A DNA stretch of 64,000 bases from Spirometra erinaceieuropaei (GCA_902702965.1 CACRXP010000893.1:79911-143910), one strand, 5' to 3'. Positions 34,426 to 45,347 are shown, numbered from the stretch's first letter. The notes: generated by a model not told the origin, from the sequence alone. Numbers and translations: made by a program.

Positions 34426-34795
34426 CAGATAGACTGACATCCAGCAACTAGAGCACACCGAAATTTACCCAACAGGAAAATAATTTCAAGGTCAGCCCGA
34501 TATCAAAGGACATAGTATTCATGCCCCCGAAAACTACCAAACTGCAAACTTCAAATTTTATATTGTACATATCGTTATTTTTTTGAAAATTTGTTATTAT
34601 TTTCCCTTAGAACAAAGATTTTTTTAACTTAAAACAAACTCTCAATTCGCGCTCTTTAGGCTAACCAGACACCCAAAGCAAATGAAGTCAAAGTGCAGTT
34701 TAAATTGATAAGTTTGTTTTAGGTTAATTTCCTGAGTTCAAAGGTGACTGACAGTACCCAAGGGGCGCTACAATAAACCTATTCTATTCTATGAC
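34425..34795 (+). mobile_element. Family D 3' UTR
   Basis: Starts CTGGCCAGATAGACTGACAT and ends at GGGGCGCTACAATAAACCTA followed by TTCTATTCTAT. It is the complement-strand partner of 12,000-12,420. It is joined on the left to a family C 5' region and on the right to a family A 3' UTR fragment. Confidence 0.7.
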
Positions 34796-35205
34796 ACTCA
34801 GAATGGACCACCGGGAACTTAGGACGCTGCCATTAAATTTCTGTATCCGTTCACATTTCCTTCTTTTGTGCGTATTATCACTTCCTAGGGTCCCTCATCA
34901 GAAATGTTAACTTCTTCGATTGTAAAGTTGATACATCGTGCCCCTCACAGAAAAAGCTCTATCGACACTGTTGGCGGAACCTTCTGTATTTGCCATATAC
35001 TAGCAGTGTGGTCGCATTTCCATGACCCACTACCTGGGCTGGACTCGGCGCCGATCGCCTTCAGACTGGTTTTCTGTTCACCACTTTGGCATGATTGGCC
35101 TCGTCTGGCGTATGAATTGTGCCTTGATAATTCCCGTTTGGAAACTTTTACACAAGACCACATACAGGCCATAATAATAAGTATTATTATTATTATTACT
35201 ATTCA
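34796..35205 (+). mobile_element. Family A 3' UTR fragment
   Basis: Plus strand, from the end of ORF2 (CAGAATGGACCACCGGGAAC) through the ATCGTGCCC and GGCGGAACCTTCTGTATTTG segments to an ATT/AAT tail at about 35,173-35,200. The tail differs from the GACGGGTCTTTAATA ends of the other copies. Confidence 0.65.
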
Positions 35206-37060
35206 TCTACGAACGTTCGTTTAATGTCAGAGAAAACGCTGATGGCCTTTTCGACGCCCAAAACAATCAGGAGGAGGGCTTTAGAGTCGCATAGCCTGTT
35301 CAGAACTTTTTTCAGGGCCCAGTCATTATTGTCCCCGTTGATCGCTTGCCATAACTTGATGTCACCAGCAAACGTGACGAAATTGAAATCCAGTCCATTT
35401 ATACAGTCGTTGACGTAAATTAAAAACAGTACTGGTCCGAGCACATAGCCCTGGGAAACTACACTTACAACTGGGGTTGCCTTCGCACTACCAATAGACG
35501 CAAACGTTGATTGGTCAACCAGAAAGTCCTTTTCCCAGTTTAATAGACTTCACTCTGACCTTGGAAATTAACCGGTGGTGTGAAACACTATCAAAGGCTT
35601 TCTTGAAATCGACGCAGAACGATATCGACCCCTGTTCCCTCGTCCAACGAGCGGAACAAATGCTCCATTAAGCAGAACATATTTGTTTAGCAGGAGTGAT
35701 TTCATCGACAGCCGTTTTGGGAAAAAGCAAAGAAATTTTTTTCTTCTAGGAAATTTGAAATGGCATTTTGATTATTCTCTCCATAACTTTGCAACAAATG
35801 CAAATTGATAGCACATGTTCTAGATCCATCCTTGTGAATGGGGCATATGTTCGACACTTTCCGATCTGAGGGTAGAATGCCTCGGCCAAAGGATGGTTTG
35901 AAGATATGTAAAAACGGTATGGTGAGTTCGAAAGACAACTTATTCTGAACTTCTGCCAGAATTTGGTCTGGATCCGGAGAAATACATTCCTATAATGCTA
36001 GACGTTCCATCCTCACATGTTCATCCGTGAATTCAATGTTTTCTATTATTTCGTCGATGGGTCCAGCAGGCAAACTAGACTCGCCAAAGTCCGTCTCCTC
36101 GGTGAAAACAAATGAGAAGAACTGGCTAAGATAATATGACGTAGCGTCGTTTTCGATGATATACTGATTTCTATCTCCCTTCAACACTTAGACTTTCTTC
36201 TCGATCTTTAACCTGCTGTTTATGCAACTGAAGAGCTCTTATGGCTTCTTGACGGCCCGTCCGAAAACTCGCGTATCATTCTCCTTCCGCCTCTTGCAGA
36301 GAGCCAACCTTAACTCTTTCCACTTTCGACAAAACTGCTCGTAATGAAATGGATGTTTTGTTGTTGCATATAATCTCAACAGTTTATTCTTCCGGTTTAC
36401 CTCTTTCCTGATATCCCGCGCTATCCATGCGGGACGATTAAACTTTTTGAATATCTTTGCTGGACAATTACGATGCGTAACTTTAGTCAAATGTTTTTGG
36501 AAGTTTCAAAAAACATCTGCATGTCGGATAAGCACGTCATGCCATTTCACTGCCGATAATCCACTTTTCGTGGCGACAAAATCTCCTTGCCAGAAATCCA
36601 TCCGAGGGTCAGTCGTGTTCGTTCCCTGGCTACATAGGGGTTATTCGGTAAGCAGCATGACATTGTGACTCTTACCGGACGGTGCTATTAATCTTTGTTC
36701 GCAAGGACTAAATTGGTCTTTTGTAATGACGAAGTCCAGACAATTTGCTCTTTGGTCCTATCTGATCCTGGTCCGGACTGTGACATTTTGTACTAGAAAG
36801 GGATTAGCCGTTAACTTTGAGAGCCTGTAATCACAATGAATTTCGCAAACCAATTTACAATAAATTGTTCCAGTAGATCATGGGCGCGTTGAAGTTTCCG
36901 GTTATCATTAGCTCATAGTTTTGTGACACATCTTTAATTAACCCAAACAACGCCTAGTCAAACTCAGGAGCTTGATTGGGCGGCCTGTATACTGTCAGAA
37001 AACTCAGATCAGGTGCACCACACATTCACAGTTTTTACCATAGTTTGATGTTCCCTTTTC
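35206..37060 (-). mobile_element. Family B copy 3 (EN plus RT), decayed
   Basis: Minus strand. Endonuclease traces at about 37,000-36,500, then linker 36,490-36,239 (N-R-P-A-W-I-A-R-D, R-K-N-K-L-L-R), 36,187-35,990 (F-F-S-F-V-F-T-E-E), RT 35,938-35,700 and the palm at 35,444-35,199 with L-G-P-V-L-F-L-I-Y-V-N-D and F-A-G-D-I-K-L-W. The catalytic box F-A-D-D has become F-A-G-D. Many frame breaks. The 3' part is lost at about 35,206 against the A 3' UTR tail. Confidence 0.7.
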
Positions 37061-37590
37061 GAATGATGAAATTTATCAATTTCTCTCAAATAAAGAGGAA
37101 TGAATTTAATTTGAAGGAGCACAAATCTATCGCATACATGTGAATGCGCATAGTCACTTTCGACTCTGCTATTGGATGCAATGGTTCCGCTTCCGCTGAG
37201 ATGCATGATAATGTAATCGTTAATTCTAAGTTCTAGTCTATTTAACATCTGCAGCCAAATTGTCGTCCTTGTATCGGTGTACTAAAACAGTTGGAGGTCG
37301 TGAGGAATGTTTATATATGAATATGGAAACAAAACTAGAGTGTTGGTTAAGCATTTATGGAGGTGTAGATCTCGACCTCTGTGTGTGCCACACTGGGGAT
37401 ATTGCTCACATGGCTTGTTACATACTGCACAGCAGAAGCAAGTATGCATAATGAGATTAATTGCTTTGCATATAGGATAGGCTTTGATCCGCAAGTTAGC
37501 GACTAATTGTTAAGTTCATTGGGAGCCTGTTGCACGTGCAGCAGCCCTGTAACTTACTATATAGTGGTAGTGGCGTTCTAACTGATCATA
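37061..37590. other. Unassigned stretch
   Basis: No coding, repeat or RNA signal that I can support. Short frames here (37,260-37,494 on both strands) are overlapping and lack motifs. It may include the 5' part of family B copy 3 or host intergenic sequence. Confidence 0.3.
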
Positions 37591-37850
37591 TATATATATA
37601 TATATCCATGGCTGCTGATTGGGCTCGAGAGAGATGCCTTATGGCACAAAGGAACGAGTGAGTTCCGTATGAACGATCGGTGAGCGCCCCCTACCATTAC
37701 ACCAGCAGGAGTGACAAGGCAAAATGGATTTTTCGGCGTGTTTAAATGTTAACTGTTTTGCACACTTACTTCACGCCTGAAGACGACTTGGGGAACCAAG
37801 ATCGAAAATTTACAATAAAACTTGTTTATCTTTCCCAAAGAGCTTATTTT
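37591..37850 (+). mobile_element. PLE terminal (pLTR-like) fragment
   Basis: Begins after a TA microsatellite (37,591-37,606). 37,610-37,710 is the reverse complement of 61,320-61,410 (GGGCTCGAGAGAG to CGGTGAGCGCCCCCTACC). 37,725-37,850 matches the 3' end of the P2 elements (TTTTTCGGC, GCCTGAAGACGACTTGGGGA, GAAAATTTAC). It includes a hammerhead-like fold at about 37,765-37,825. Confidence 0.6.
37765..37825 (+). ncRNA. Hammerhead-ribozyme-like motif (PLE end)
   Basis: CTGAAGA, then a helix GA/TC, an A bulge and CTTGG/CCAAG closed by a GGAA tetraloop, then GAAAA. Compared with the P2 motif at 58,459-58,524, helix II differs by compensating changes while the bulged A and GNRA loop are kept. One C separates the CTGAAGA core from helix II, unlike the textbook core, so activity is uncertain. 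Confidence 0.4.
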
Positions 37851-37990
37851 TTTAAAAAAACATACGCATATATAAACTTAGAATTTAGCAATAATATTTC
37901 TTATTATTCAAACAATTATTAGCGGTTTAAGACCTGTTAATACATACTGACAGTACTGTCTGTACGAAGTACGTACTTCGTCTCTTGCAG

Positions 37991-38272
37991 AAGCTTTTCA
38001 AGTTCGGTGGAAAGGGCCGCGATTACTTGAAGCACGCTGGAACTCAACGTTTCAAGAAAACGCCACGTCCGAATTTCGTATTATTCTGAATGGCCGATTA
38101 GATCCTAAATGCAAGGAACCTCTGAATAAAACTGTCTGCAAATGCTCAATGACCGACACTTTTCCAAATTCAGAGAATCACGTTCAGCTGGCTGTCTGCA
38201 AGTTGAACGAAATTTATGCCACCCGATGTGAACGCTTACTCAAAGAAAAATCTATTTTTCTTCCGCCTGAAG
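37991..38272 (+). CDS. Host gene exon 1 of those found: 94-codon domain exon, phase 1-1
   Basis: TCTCTTGCAG precedes and GTAAAC follows. The 282-nt exon is open only in phase 1 (G/AA at the start, last base G). It encodes a compact extracellular-type segment with two Trp (V-R-W-K and A-R-W-N-S-T), three N-glycosylation sequons (N-S-T, N-A-T, N-K-T) and five Cys. Exon length and phases equal those of the FN3 exon at 44,702, which suggests a divergent FN3-like domain, but the fold is not obvious from sequence. It has no ATG and is not a first exon. It would splice to 44,702 giving G-CA (Ala). Confidence 0.5.
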
Positions 38273-38322
38273 GTAAACAAACACAATAACGTTTAAAAAA
38301 AGATCGCTCGCTTATTTGCTAC

Positions 38323-38680
38323 CCCTGCCAACACCTGGCCGCACCTTGTCGGTGTGGCCAGGTGTGGCCAAGCTCGGCCATGGCCACGCCAAATTTGAAG
38401 AAATGTCGGAGGACCTCCCAACCGTGTAGGTGACCACTTCTGCATTGCAAAGTGCTAAATCAGTCAAGATATATCCTATATCACTCATAAAGTACCACGA
38501 ATCTGCATATTGTGAGCAATGGTTATGTCTCGAAATCAGGTGATTAAGGTGCTTTGTTTAAGTGGGCCAATGCGACGCCACATAAACGTCCCTGCCAGCA
38601 CCAGCCGCAGCATAGCCGCACTTGGCCACACCATATTTGCCTCGGCCAAGTGCGGCCAAGTGCGGCTGGTGCTGGCAGGG
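38323..38680. mobile_element. Putative TIR element with inner palindrome
   Basis: Left end CCCTGCCAACACC (38,323) and right end GGTGCTGGCAGGG (38,680). A nested 113-bp palindrome spans 38,579-38,691 with arms of 31 bp (CACATAAACGT, then CCCTGCCAGCACCAGCCGCA). Repeated GGCCAAGTGCGG-type blocks lie under the ends. It is non-coding and shares termini with 32,771-33,867, so it may be a second, smaller family member. Confidence 0.5.
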
Positions 38681-38699
38681 ACGTTTATGTGAATAATTT

Positions 38700-40019
38700 T
38701 GTTAATTGTTGACAGAAATATGGCAAAATAGTTAGATAAGTAATGAAGGCCGACATCTTTCAGCGATCCTAGAACGTGTTATAATTTCCTTAGATCAGAA
38801 AACGCTCGAGGCTCATTCTTAAGCATTTCGCTTTTTTATCTTCACACGAACACACTTGCAACACCTAAATATATTTTGAGACTGTTGTAAACTGCATCTC
38901 TCCAGATGATAGAGCACTTTAATCCCACCTTAGCACACAAATCCAATGCAAACCGAAAATCACGGAGGCATCAAATGCGGCAGGCCGTTGACCAGACAAA
39001 CAGGATTATTTCGTTACGCTTGGAAAGATCGCTGCAAATTTTTCAGTCAATGAGTAATTTATTACCTTAATTACTGCAAAAGGCCATGATTTACCGCATT
39101 ATTCAGAAAAAAACAGTCATCTGAATCACCAAAGGCGGCCGCATAGCAAAAAATATTAATGGACCGCTAGGGTTAAAAAAATCGAAAAGCACAGTCCAGT
39201 CTCGTGCGAGTTCTCATTATTTCTAACTTTAGAACTATTTTTGGTTGCATAAGTATTCATATGCGCGCAATATTTGTATTCGGTAATGAAAACAAGTCCA
39301 GCTCTTAAAAAAGGTTATTTGTGAATTTTGGAAGAAAAACTATCTAAGGATTTACAGTATCGTACGTGCGTGCTATTGCACAGACGTTTTAAATATTATG
39401 TTTCCGATTATAACTGATTAGCGAGAATTATATGATATCACACATACCTATATCTGTGTTCGCATGTCGTCCTTTTTACTCTGCTCCCAATATTAATGTG
39501 AAATCGGAGAGCTGGCGTACGTCGAACTTTCCGATATATTTTTTCGCAACAATTTTATTACTATAGATTACTGCAGAGGTCTTCTGCTTTTTTAACAATA
39601 TTATATTTTGCAGATAACTGCATAAGAAAAGGAGCTGGCATTACGTGTGTGCCCTTATGCAATTTGTGTCTCTACAAATAAGGAATTGGGATGCAGATTC
39701 CATTCTCCAATAATTGCTCTTATAATGGCTAAAAACTTATTGCTGAGACATGGAATGCGAAATGCGACCAAAAGACGCCTAGACTGATTGCCCACCGCCA
39801 CAGCCGTATCGACTAATCTGCATGAGTAACTGAGGTGATCGCCTGAAATAAACTGGATTGTCCGTTCATAGACATATTTAGCAAAAAGAGAGCCATCACT
39901 CAGTGCCTAATGAGAGTAATGCAATGTTCGCATTGCAGCTTGTTTCCATTTCCTTTTGACGCTAGAAGAATAAAATATGAATAAATTCTATAATGATAGG
40001 TTATGAAACCCAGGTATAT
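38700..40019. other. Intronic stretch without recognisable features
   Basis: AT-rich, no supported coding or repeat signal, lying between the exon at 37,991 and the RTE relic. Likely intron of the FN3 gene. Confidence 0.35.
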
Positions 40020-40200
40020 GGTAAAAGCAGCCACCTTGTCGTTGATTTTGATACAGCATAAGAATATGATGTTTAATTAGACGACGTTGTCCACAATGTC
40101 GTCGGATTGGATGCGAAATGCAGTGTATGCAGCGTTGGGTGTCGGTTGATTCATGACCAACCATTTGTCCACATTGATGGTCAGTCCAAAGTTGCGTAAG
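40020..40200 (-). mobile_element. RTE-type RT relic
   Basis: Minus-strand translation gives N-F-G-L-T-I-N-V-D-K, then V-M-N-Q-P-T-P-N-A-A-Y, and, after one stop, C-I-K-I-N-D-K-V-A. This is the RT segment after the catalytic box in RTE-clade LINEs, where F-G-L-T-I-N-x-x-K-T and Y-L-G-S-x-x-x-x-x-x-K-I-x-x-E are characteristic. Only about 60 residues survive. Confidence 0.7.
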
Positions 40201-40399
40201 TTAAAAGGTCAGAAGTTTCACGCTCAGTTGAGTGGACATTTTTGTCACAGTGTTGGATGCGCAGTAATCCCAAACAAGGGTCTTGGGGACAGCAGTTATA
40301 AAGGGTCTGGCGAGTTCTCAATGCGCCGGCTGTTGTTAGGATTTCCGTCGGCTCCGCAGGCAAGGCGGAACTGGGGCACTCATAATGGTAGGCATTCAT

Positions 40400-40910
40400 T
40401 AACGTGGATGAGAGAGGTGAGGGAGGATGCTCAACTCTATTTCACTTTGTTGGTTAATGTAAATGTTTCTGAGACTGCTGACGGAAGCGAACAGGCGAGT
40501 TCCAGGTTGCAGTTCAGAAGACGATGATGCGATCACTGGAACAAGAAATTTATTTGCCTTACGCTTCGGATTCTCACTCGAATCCATCATCAAAGACATT
40601 CGCAGATATAGGTGATGGTGGCACAAGGAATGCCGTATTTATAGCACATGTCTGCCCTGGGACCATATGCACGCTGTAATTTACGGCTCTCGCAATCACC
40701 GCTGGGGTCGTAATTGATGCGGTTGCGGCTTGTCTGTCGGAGTCCGAGTCGTTAATGGCCGTGATTTCGTCATCTGTGCTGGACGCTGGTGTGACGATTG
40801 GTCGGCAAATCCCCTTTCTGTTACTGGGATAATTTCTCGCCCGCGCCACATCCACGTGACTGATTCCTCTGCTCAAGGAAAATCTCATCATGAGTTTGGC
40901 GCCACCGGAG
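40400..40910 (-). mobile_element. PLE tail relic (P5 family), minus strand
   Basis: Homologous on the minus strand to 43,480-43,860 (the GATGATGGATTCGAGTGAGA region and the downstream AATAAATTTCTTGTTCCAGT). It lies downstream of where the GIY-YIG domain would be, but that domain is missing. The open frame at 40,574-40,891 (-) spans the tail and is probably not a gene. Confidence 0.5.
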
Positions 40911-40999
40911 ACCTAGCGTCTCCCTGCGTCACTGCAGCCTTGAAAATGTGACTAATCACTCATGCATGTATGACCTTGACTGGATAGCCCAACATCTGG

Positions 41000-42450
41000 T
41001 GTCTTTCAATGAATTACGTTGGAATCTCTAACCTGCACTTTGTTTCGCAAAAAAAGTATGCTAGAATGTGGAAATGAACGGCGTAACACCGTCAAATAGC
41101 TCAAAACAAAAGCATCCAATAAACGTACGAATTGAATTCCCTTCCTACTAAATCTGCTCAATATTATTTAAGCACCTCTTTAAACTTGTTTGCCTAAAAT
41201 AAATGCCCAAGAAAATTTTCACGTAACATCACAAAGTCCACGAGGCAAAAGGTAGATGGGGAACTCCAACAAAACACCCATATCGACAAGTTTGCGACCA
41301 TCTTTGCGTTGTCAGTGTGAGCTTTCATAAATGCAGCAGAGGATGGGTCGAATTGAAAAGAGTGGGCTGTCATTCTTGTGGAAACTGTACCCAGATTGCA
41401 TAGTCCAAGAAACGAGCTAAGTGTAGCGATGAAGAAAATGCTACTTACAGATTACCATAATGTGCTTCCAGTGCAGTGTATCTGGGCGAAACTGGGACGG
41501 CCCTCGCAATCATAACTGTTCAAAAATTGGAGGAAAATAGAACGTTATCTAAGTAAGTAGACAAACGTAATCTATATGCTTGTTAATATGCTGTTTGGAC
41601 AAACGCCGTCTTATTTTTCCGTGTATTCAACGCATACAGCTTATTTCTCGAAGCTGAGCTGTAGGATGATTTATGTATCACGTTGCACATGGCTTCTTAT
41701 GTCACATGTGTAATGTCAGACGGAATGACGGAGGCTGATGGTCATACTGTATGACACACAATTCGACGCAAACGCCAAGACATGGACAATTAGGCAACGG
41801 TATGGAGAAGGACCCCACTTAACTGTCAGTAGACCGTTAAACGTGCCATGCGTGGTTTGTGGTAAAGGGAGGTTTATGAGTGATGCACCACGCTAGACGG
41901 TAAGCTAAAAAAAATAAACGACAAAAATCGCCTGGATTTATGCCGAAAGTCTTATCTAGCGCCACTGTACGACGACGGAATTGAGAGTAGTAATTAAACA
42001 ATAAACAAAAGGCAAATTTCACAAAATAGCAGATTTGGAGTTAAGGTGAGAGGTCGTGGAAATTAATCGTTGTTGGCAGTGTAATTTTCACAGCAGCCTG
42101 CAAATGTACGCCAAGACAAAACCGCATTTGACACGATCCACAGTCTACTGACAGTCAAGAGGGGTCCTTCTTTATACCGTTGACCACAATTATAAGCATT
42201 AATGACGTGCGTCTGTTAGAAACAAAATGCATAACGTAGTAGCTTCGGTAACAGTCAAGTGGAAGAAATTGGCTGCTCTAAATATGATGTCGACACCAAC
42301 CTTTTCAATTGTCGTCTACAATTGGAGCACTCCTGTCTTTTAGGCTTTATATAGAGTATTTAAGAAATCTTATTAACGCCAAGTATTACGTTCTTGCTTA
42401 ATACATCTAAGCCAAGCTCTGCTAAGCAAAGGTGCAAGCTGGACAAAAAT
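41000..42450. other. Intronic stretch without recognisable features
   Basis: No repeat family, splice-bounded exon or RNA motif could be supported. Short open frames are isolated and without motifs. Confidence 0.35.
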
Positions 42451-42635
42451 GCAAATTGCCAATAATATTTCAACTAATTATGAGTAGAATTCCTTCACAG
42501 ATGGGAGGTTACCGCTGAAGTAAATGGCCAAGCAGTCCTAAAATTACTTTGGATGGAAAAATTAGTGATCACTGAAAGGCGTGTTCTTTTTTAACTACGA
42601 GTGCGAGTGATCAGAAATTTGTTACAAGGATCATT

Positions 42636-42760
42636 TACTGCCGTGGCATTTGACAATACGTAAATTAATTTGCGTGGAAAACTCTTGTTCGGAGTGTGGT
42701 TAAACTGTGCATTACTCTATGAATGTGGACGAGTACATACAAACTGCGACCTATGGTAGC
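42636..42760 (+). pseudogene. Decayed FN3 pseudo-exon
   Basis: Reads F-T-A-V-A-F-D-N-T-stop, then R-G-K-L with V-W further on. It parallels F-S-A-V-A-V-D-S-Q-S, then G-W-K-T and L-W-V-W of the intact exon at 44,702. Nucleotide similarity (TTTACTGCCGTGGCATTTGA against TTTAGTGCAGTGGCAGTTGA) extends over about 100 bp, with a stop and indels. It is probably a dead duplicate of the neighbouring FN3 exon. Confidence 0.55.
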
Positions 42761-42929
42761 TGCCCAGACTTTTCACGTCCATTTTAACAGCATATTCATC
42801 TTTGAAAACAAAATCTTGGGTTGCAGGCTGCAGAACATAAATTGGAATTCATAATTAATGTGCCCTGAACTTACATGAGCCCACATGTGCATTAAATTAA
42901 CCAACTGACAAATGTCGATATGTTCTACG

Positions 42930-43500
42930 TGGACGTCCTGGGTACCTGTCAACCGGTACATACGCAAAAGGGACGAGAGGCCTAACCCCACGGACATCAA
43001 ATTTTGGCGAACGCTTTCGTATGTCAAAACCGTTTCGGAAGCTGTCGGCTACCTTCTCGCACCACTTGGGCTTGGAGTTTCACGCAGACCGAAGGCAACC
43101 ATCAGGCGTCTGGTGATGAAACCGAAAGACCCGCTGCCATAGATAGAAACGTCTGGAGTCGTTTATGGGATATGATGCAATTGCGGACAAAGCAACTACG
43201 TCGGAAAAACTGTAAGAGAGCTCTGAACGAGGATGACCAAACAGGCTGCAGAGGTGCGGAGAAAAGACGCCAGCTCACAAGTCGCGGCTCGTTCGACGCG
43301 ATCCCGACACGCATTCAGATTCGACGAGGCTGAAATTCTCGAAAGACGTGAAAACCGCATGAGCCGGGAGCTACTTGAGTCATGGTTTACTGGGGTTCAG
43401 GACATTAACAAGTACAAAGACGTTCCCCTTCCAGACTCGATGCTGAGACTCCGCCTAGGCGCAGTAATTAACCGCGCGGGGAACCCACCGTAAAGACAGT
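42930..43500 (+). mobile_element. PLE relic (P5): RT C-terminus and GIY-YIG domain
   Basis: Plus strand. W-R-T-L-S-Y-V-K-T-V-S-E-A-V-G is the inter-domain block (about 43,000). After a frame change, G-V-V-Y-G-I-stop-C-N-C-G-Q-S-N-Y-V-G (about 43,155-43,205) is the GIY-YIG motif. R-R-K-D-A-S-S-Q-V-A, H-A-F-R-F-D-E-A-E-I-L and R-E-L-L-E-S-W-F follow. Stops occur inside the motif, so it is dead. The tail continues to about 43,860. Confidence 0.7.
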
Positions 43501-43734
43501 TCCCAACGCCAGGTTCGGTGGGTCAGATGGTCGAGCTGCCATCACGCCATCATCCAACGTGAGTGATGGAGTTGTAGCAGTTAACGACGCGAATGTCGGT
43601 CATCAAGCAGTCAGCACACCACGTGCAACGATCCCTGATGAAGGGGGGAGACGTGAACATTCATAAGTTTGCGGTAGCATGTCGACTGCATCCTATAAAT
43701 ACAACACCCCCTTGTGCATGAACCAACCGCATCT

Positions 43735-43790
43735 GCTTTGACTCTGATGATGGGTTCGAGCAGGAATTCGAAGTGTCAGGCTAATAAAGC
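43735..43790 (+). ncRNA. Hammerhead-like motif of PLE relic P5
   Basis: Helix I arms GCTTT and AAAGC surround CTGATGA, then T, a helix II GGGTTC/GAATTC (two G-U pairs) and GAA. The minus-strand homologue at 40,566-40,605 has helix II GGATTC/GAATCC with perfect pairing but TTGATGA in place of CTGATGA. An extra T sits between the core and helix II. Structure is likely, activity unknown. Confidence 0.4.
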
Positions 43791-44016
43791 TCTCATCCCA
43801 GCGATCGTGTCTCCTTCTGCTTCCCGGGACTCGCCTCTTCTCTTCCACTGGCCATCTGTGTTATTTTCCTCATTCAAATTCGGAAGAGATTCATATTTGC
43901 GGGGGAAGGTACGGAGAGTGTTTTGTTATCGATACAGGCGAAGATGCGAGTTCCAGGAGCTAGTTGATCAGAAGACGAAGCGATCGCTGGAACAAGGGAC
44001 CTTGCTTCAACGATTG

Positions 44017-44054
44017 CTTCTTCTTCTTCTTCTTCTTCTTCTTCTTCTTCTTCT
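44017..44054. repeat. (CTT)n microsatellite
   Basis: About 12 units of CTT/TTC, downstream of the PLE P5 tail. The translated poly-Leu run in this frame is an artefact of the repeat. Confidence 0.9.
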
Positions 44055-44099
44055 AATCGGTGTTATATTAAGTTGCATGCGAATTCTTAAGGGTTAAGA

Positions 44100-44700
44100 C
44101 TGCGATAGCGGTAAAAATCAAGCAGAAAATGACATACAATTTGGTGCAGACACTGGACAATCAAGTATTCAAGCGCTCTGCAAGTCACATGTTAAGCGCA
44201 AAATAAACCAACCAGTCAGGCATATTTTGAAACTTGCGTCTAAACAACTGCTTTACGCCTCCTTTACTTTTGTAACAACGTGTGGGATCGGCGTAAACAC
44301 TTTCTTCGCCAAAGATCTCAGCAGGTTCCATATAGTATTACTGAAGAATTGCTTCGAGAGACAATTATTACGTCAGGTATCGAATCAACAAACTGTAATT
44401 CGCATAGTAAAATACACATTAATACTTGAATGACGCAAACTGAACAAAATAGTTAATTCGGTTTGGAATGGTTGGTCATAATTACGCGAAATTTCAGTGA
44501 CGTTATGTAAGGATTTATGACAGACTGGAAATAATTAAATACACTGATGATTGTAACCACAAATCGGTACTCTAATGACGTAATTTCTTTTGAATGATGA
44601 GATATGATTAAACCTTGAAAACACCGTTTCATGTTCAAAGTCGAGTTCTTTTTGATATTTACTTGCCTGAACTTAATGTTCCCTATTATCCGAAATTTCA
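44100..44700. other. Intronic stretch without recognisable features
   Basis: No supported feature. The last 20 bases are the acceptor region of the FN3 exon at 44,702 (CCGAAATTTCAG). Confidence 0.35.
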
Positions 44701-44701
44701 G

Positions 44702-44983
44702 CACCAAGCTCCTTTAGTGCAGTGGCAGTTGACAGTCAGAGCATCGAGTTTGGCTGGAAAACTCCCGCTCAAAATATGGTTGGACTGCATATACGTCTCT
44801 GGGTGTGGACAAATGGGACTCCAGTCGTAACACTAGTGGATGCCTCAGTCGGTGCCCAGAAGCGTACAATGAGCGGTCTAAGTCCTCTGACGGAATACAA
44901 TACCGCTCTGTCTTTTTTTAACAGTAATAACAATTTGGAGGACATCCGCAACCAAACTATTAAAGTCCTAACGTTTCCAAACG
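44702..44983 (+). CDS. Host gene FN3-like domain exon, phase 1-1
   Basis: Acceptor ATTTCAG, donor GTGAGT, 282 nt, phase 1 at both ends. The 94-residue product begins A-P-S-S-F and shows FN3 hallmarks: a B-strand Trp in I-E-F-G-W-K, L-W-V-W in strand C and the L-S-P-L-T-E-Y signature before strand F. Sequons N-G-T and N-Q-T are present. It splices from 38,272 and to 46,039 in frame, giving Ala codons at both joins. Likely an extracellular module of a membrane protein. The specific family is not recognised. Confidence 0.7.
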
Positions 44984-45223
44984 GTGAGTCAACCTCTGTT
45001 TCATGAAAAGAAATGCAAAACAATTTTTCTCATCAAGACAAACCCCATCACTTAGCAATCAGTATAGAAGACAAACCTTAAGGTATATTGGCCTGACGCT
45101 TCGAATTTGCTTTCGCACAGTAATCAAATATAGTCTCAGATAACATTTCAGTTGGATTTGAAAGTCCGTTCGACAGAGGTTTTGGTTAGATCATATTTCG
45201 TCGCCGCACCTGTTGTGGGATCG

Positions 45224-45347
45224 GGTTTAGGGTTAGCGGGTTAGTGTTAGGGGTTGCAGTTAGGGGTAAGGGTTAGATATTAGTGTTAACGATATGGTAT
45301 GGAGTTAGGGGTAAGGGGTAGATGTTAATGTTAGGGGTTAGTGTTAA
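45224..45347. repeat. Degenerate TTAGGG-like minisatellite
   Basis: About 120 bp of variants of TTAGGG, TTAGGGG and GGTTAG (for example GGGTTTAGGGTTAGCGGGTT, then GTTAGGGGTAAGGGTTAG). Purine-rich on the plus strand, in an intron of the FN3 gene. It could be an interstitial telomere-like tract. Confidence 0.75.

Noticed and set aside
40574..40891. 105-codon minus frame as a gene
   Set aside because: It spans a PLE tail that is homologous to 43,480-43,860, where the frame is not conserved.
43714..44097. 127-codon frame with a poly-Leu stretch
   Set aside because: The Leu run is the translated CTT microsatellite and the rest is PLE tail.
44227..44433. Signal-peptide exon for the FN3 gene (M-K-L-A-S-K-Q-L-L-Y)
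   Set aside because: The first codon is TTG rather than ATG, no donor is present at a compatible phase, and it lies after the first domain exon.
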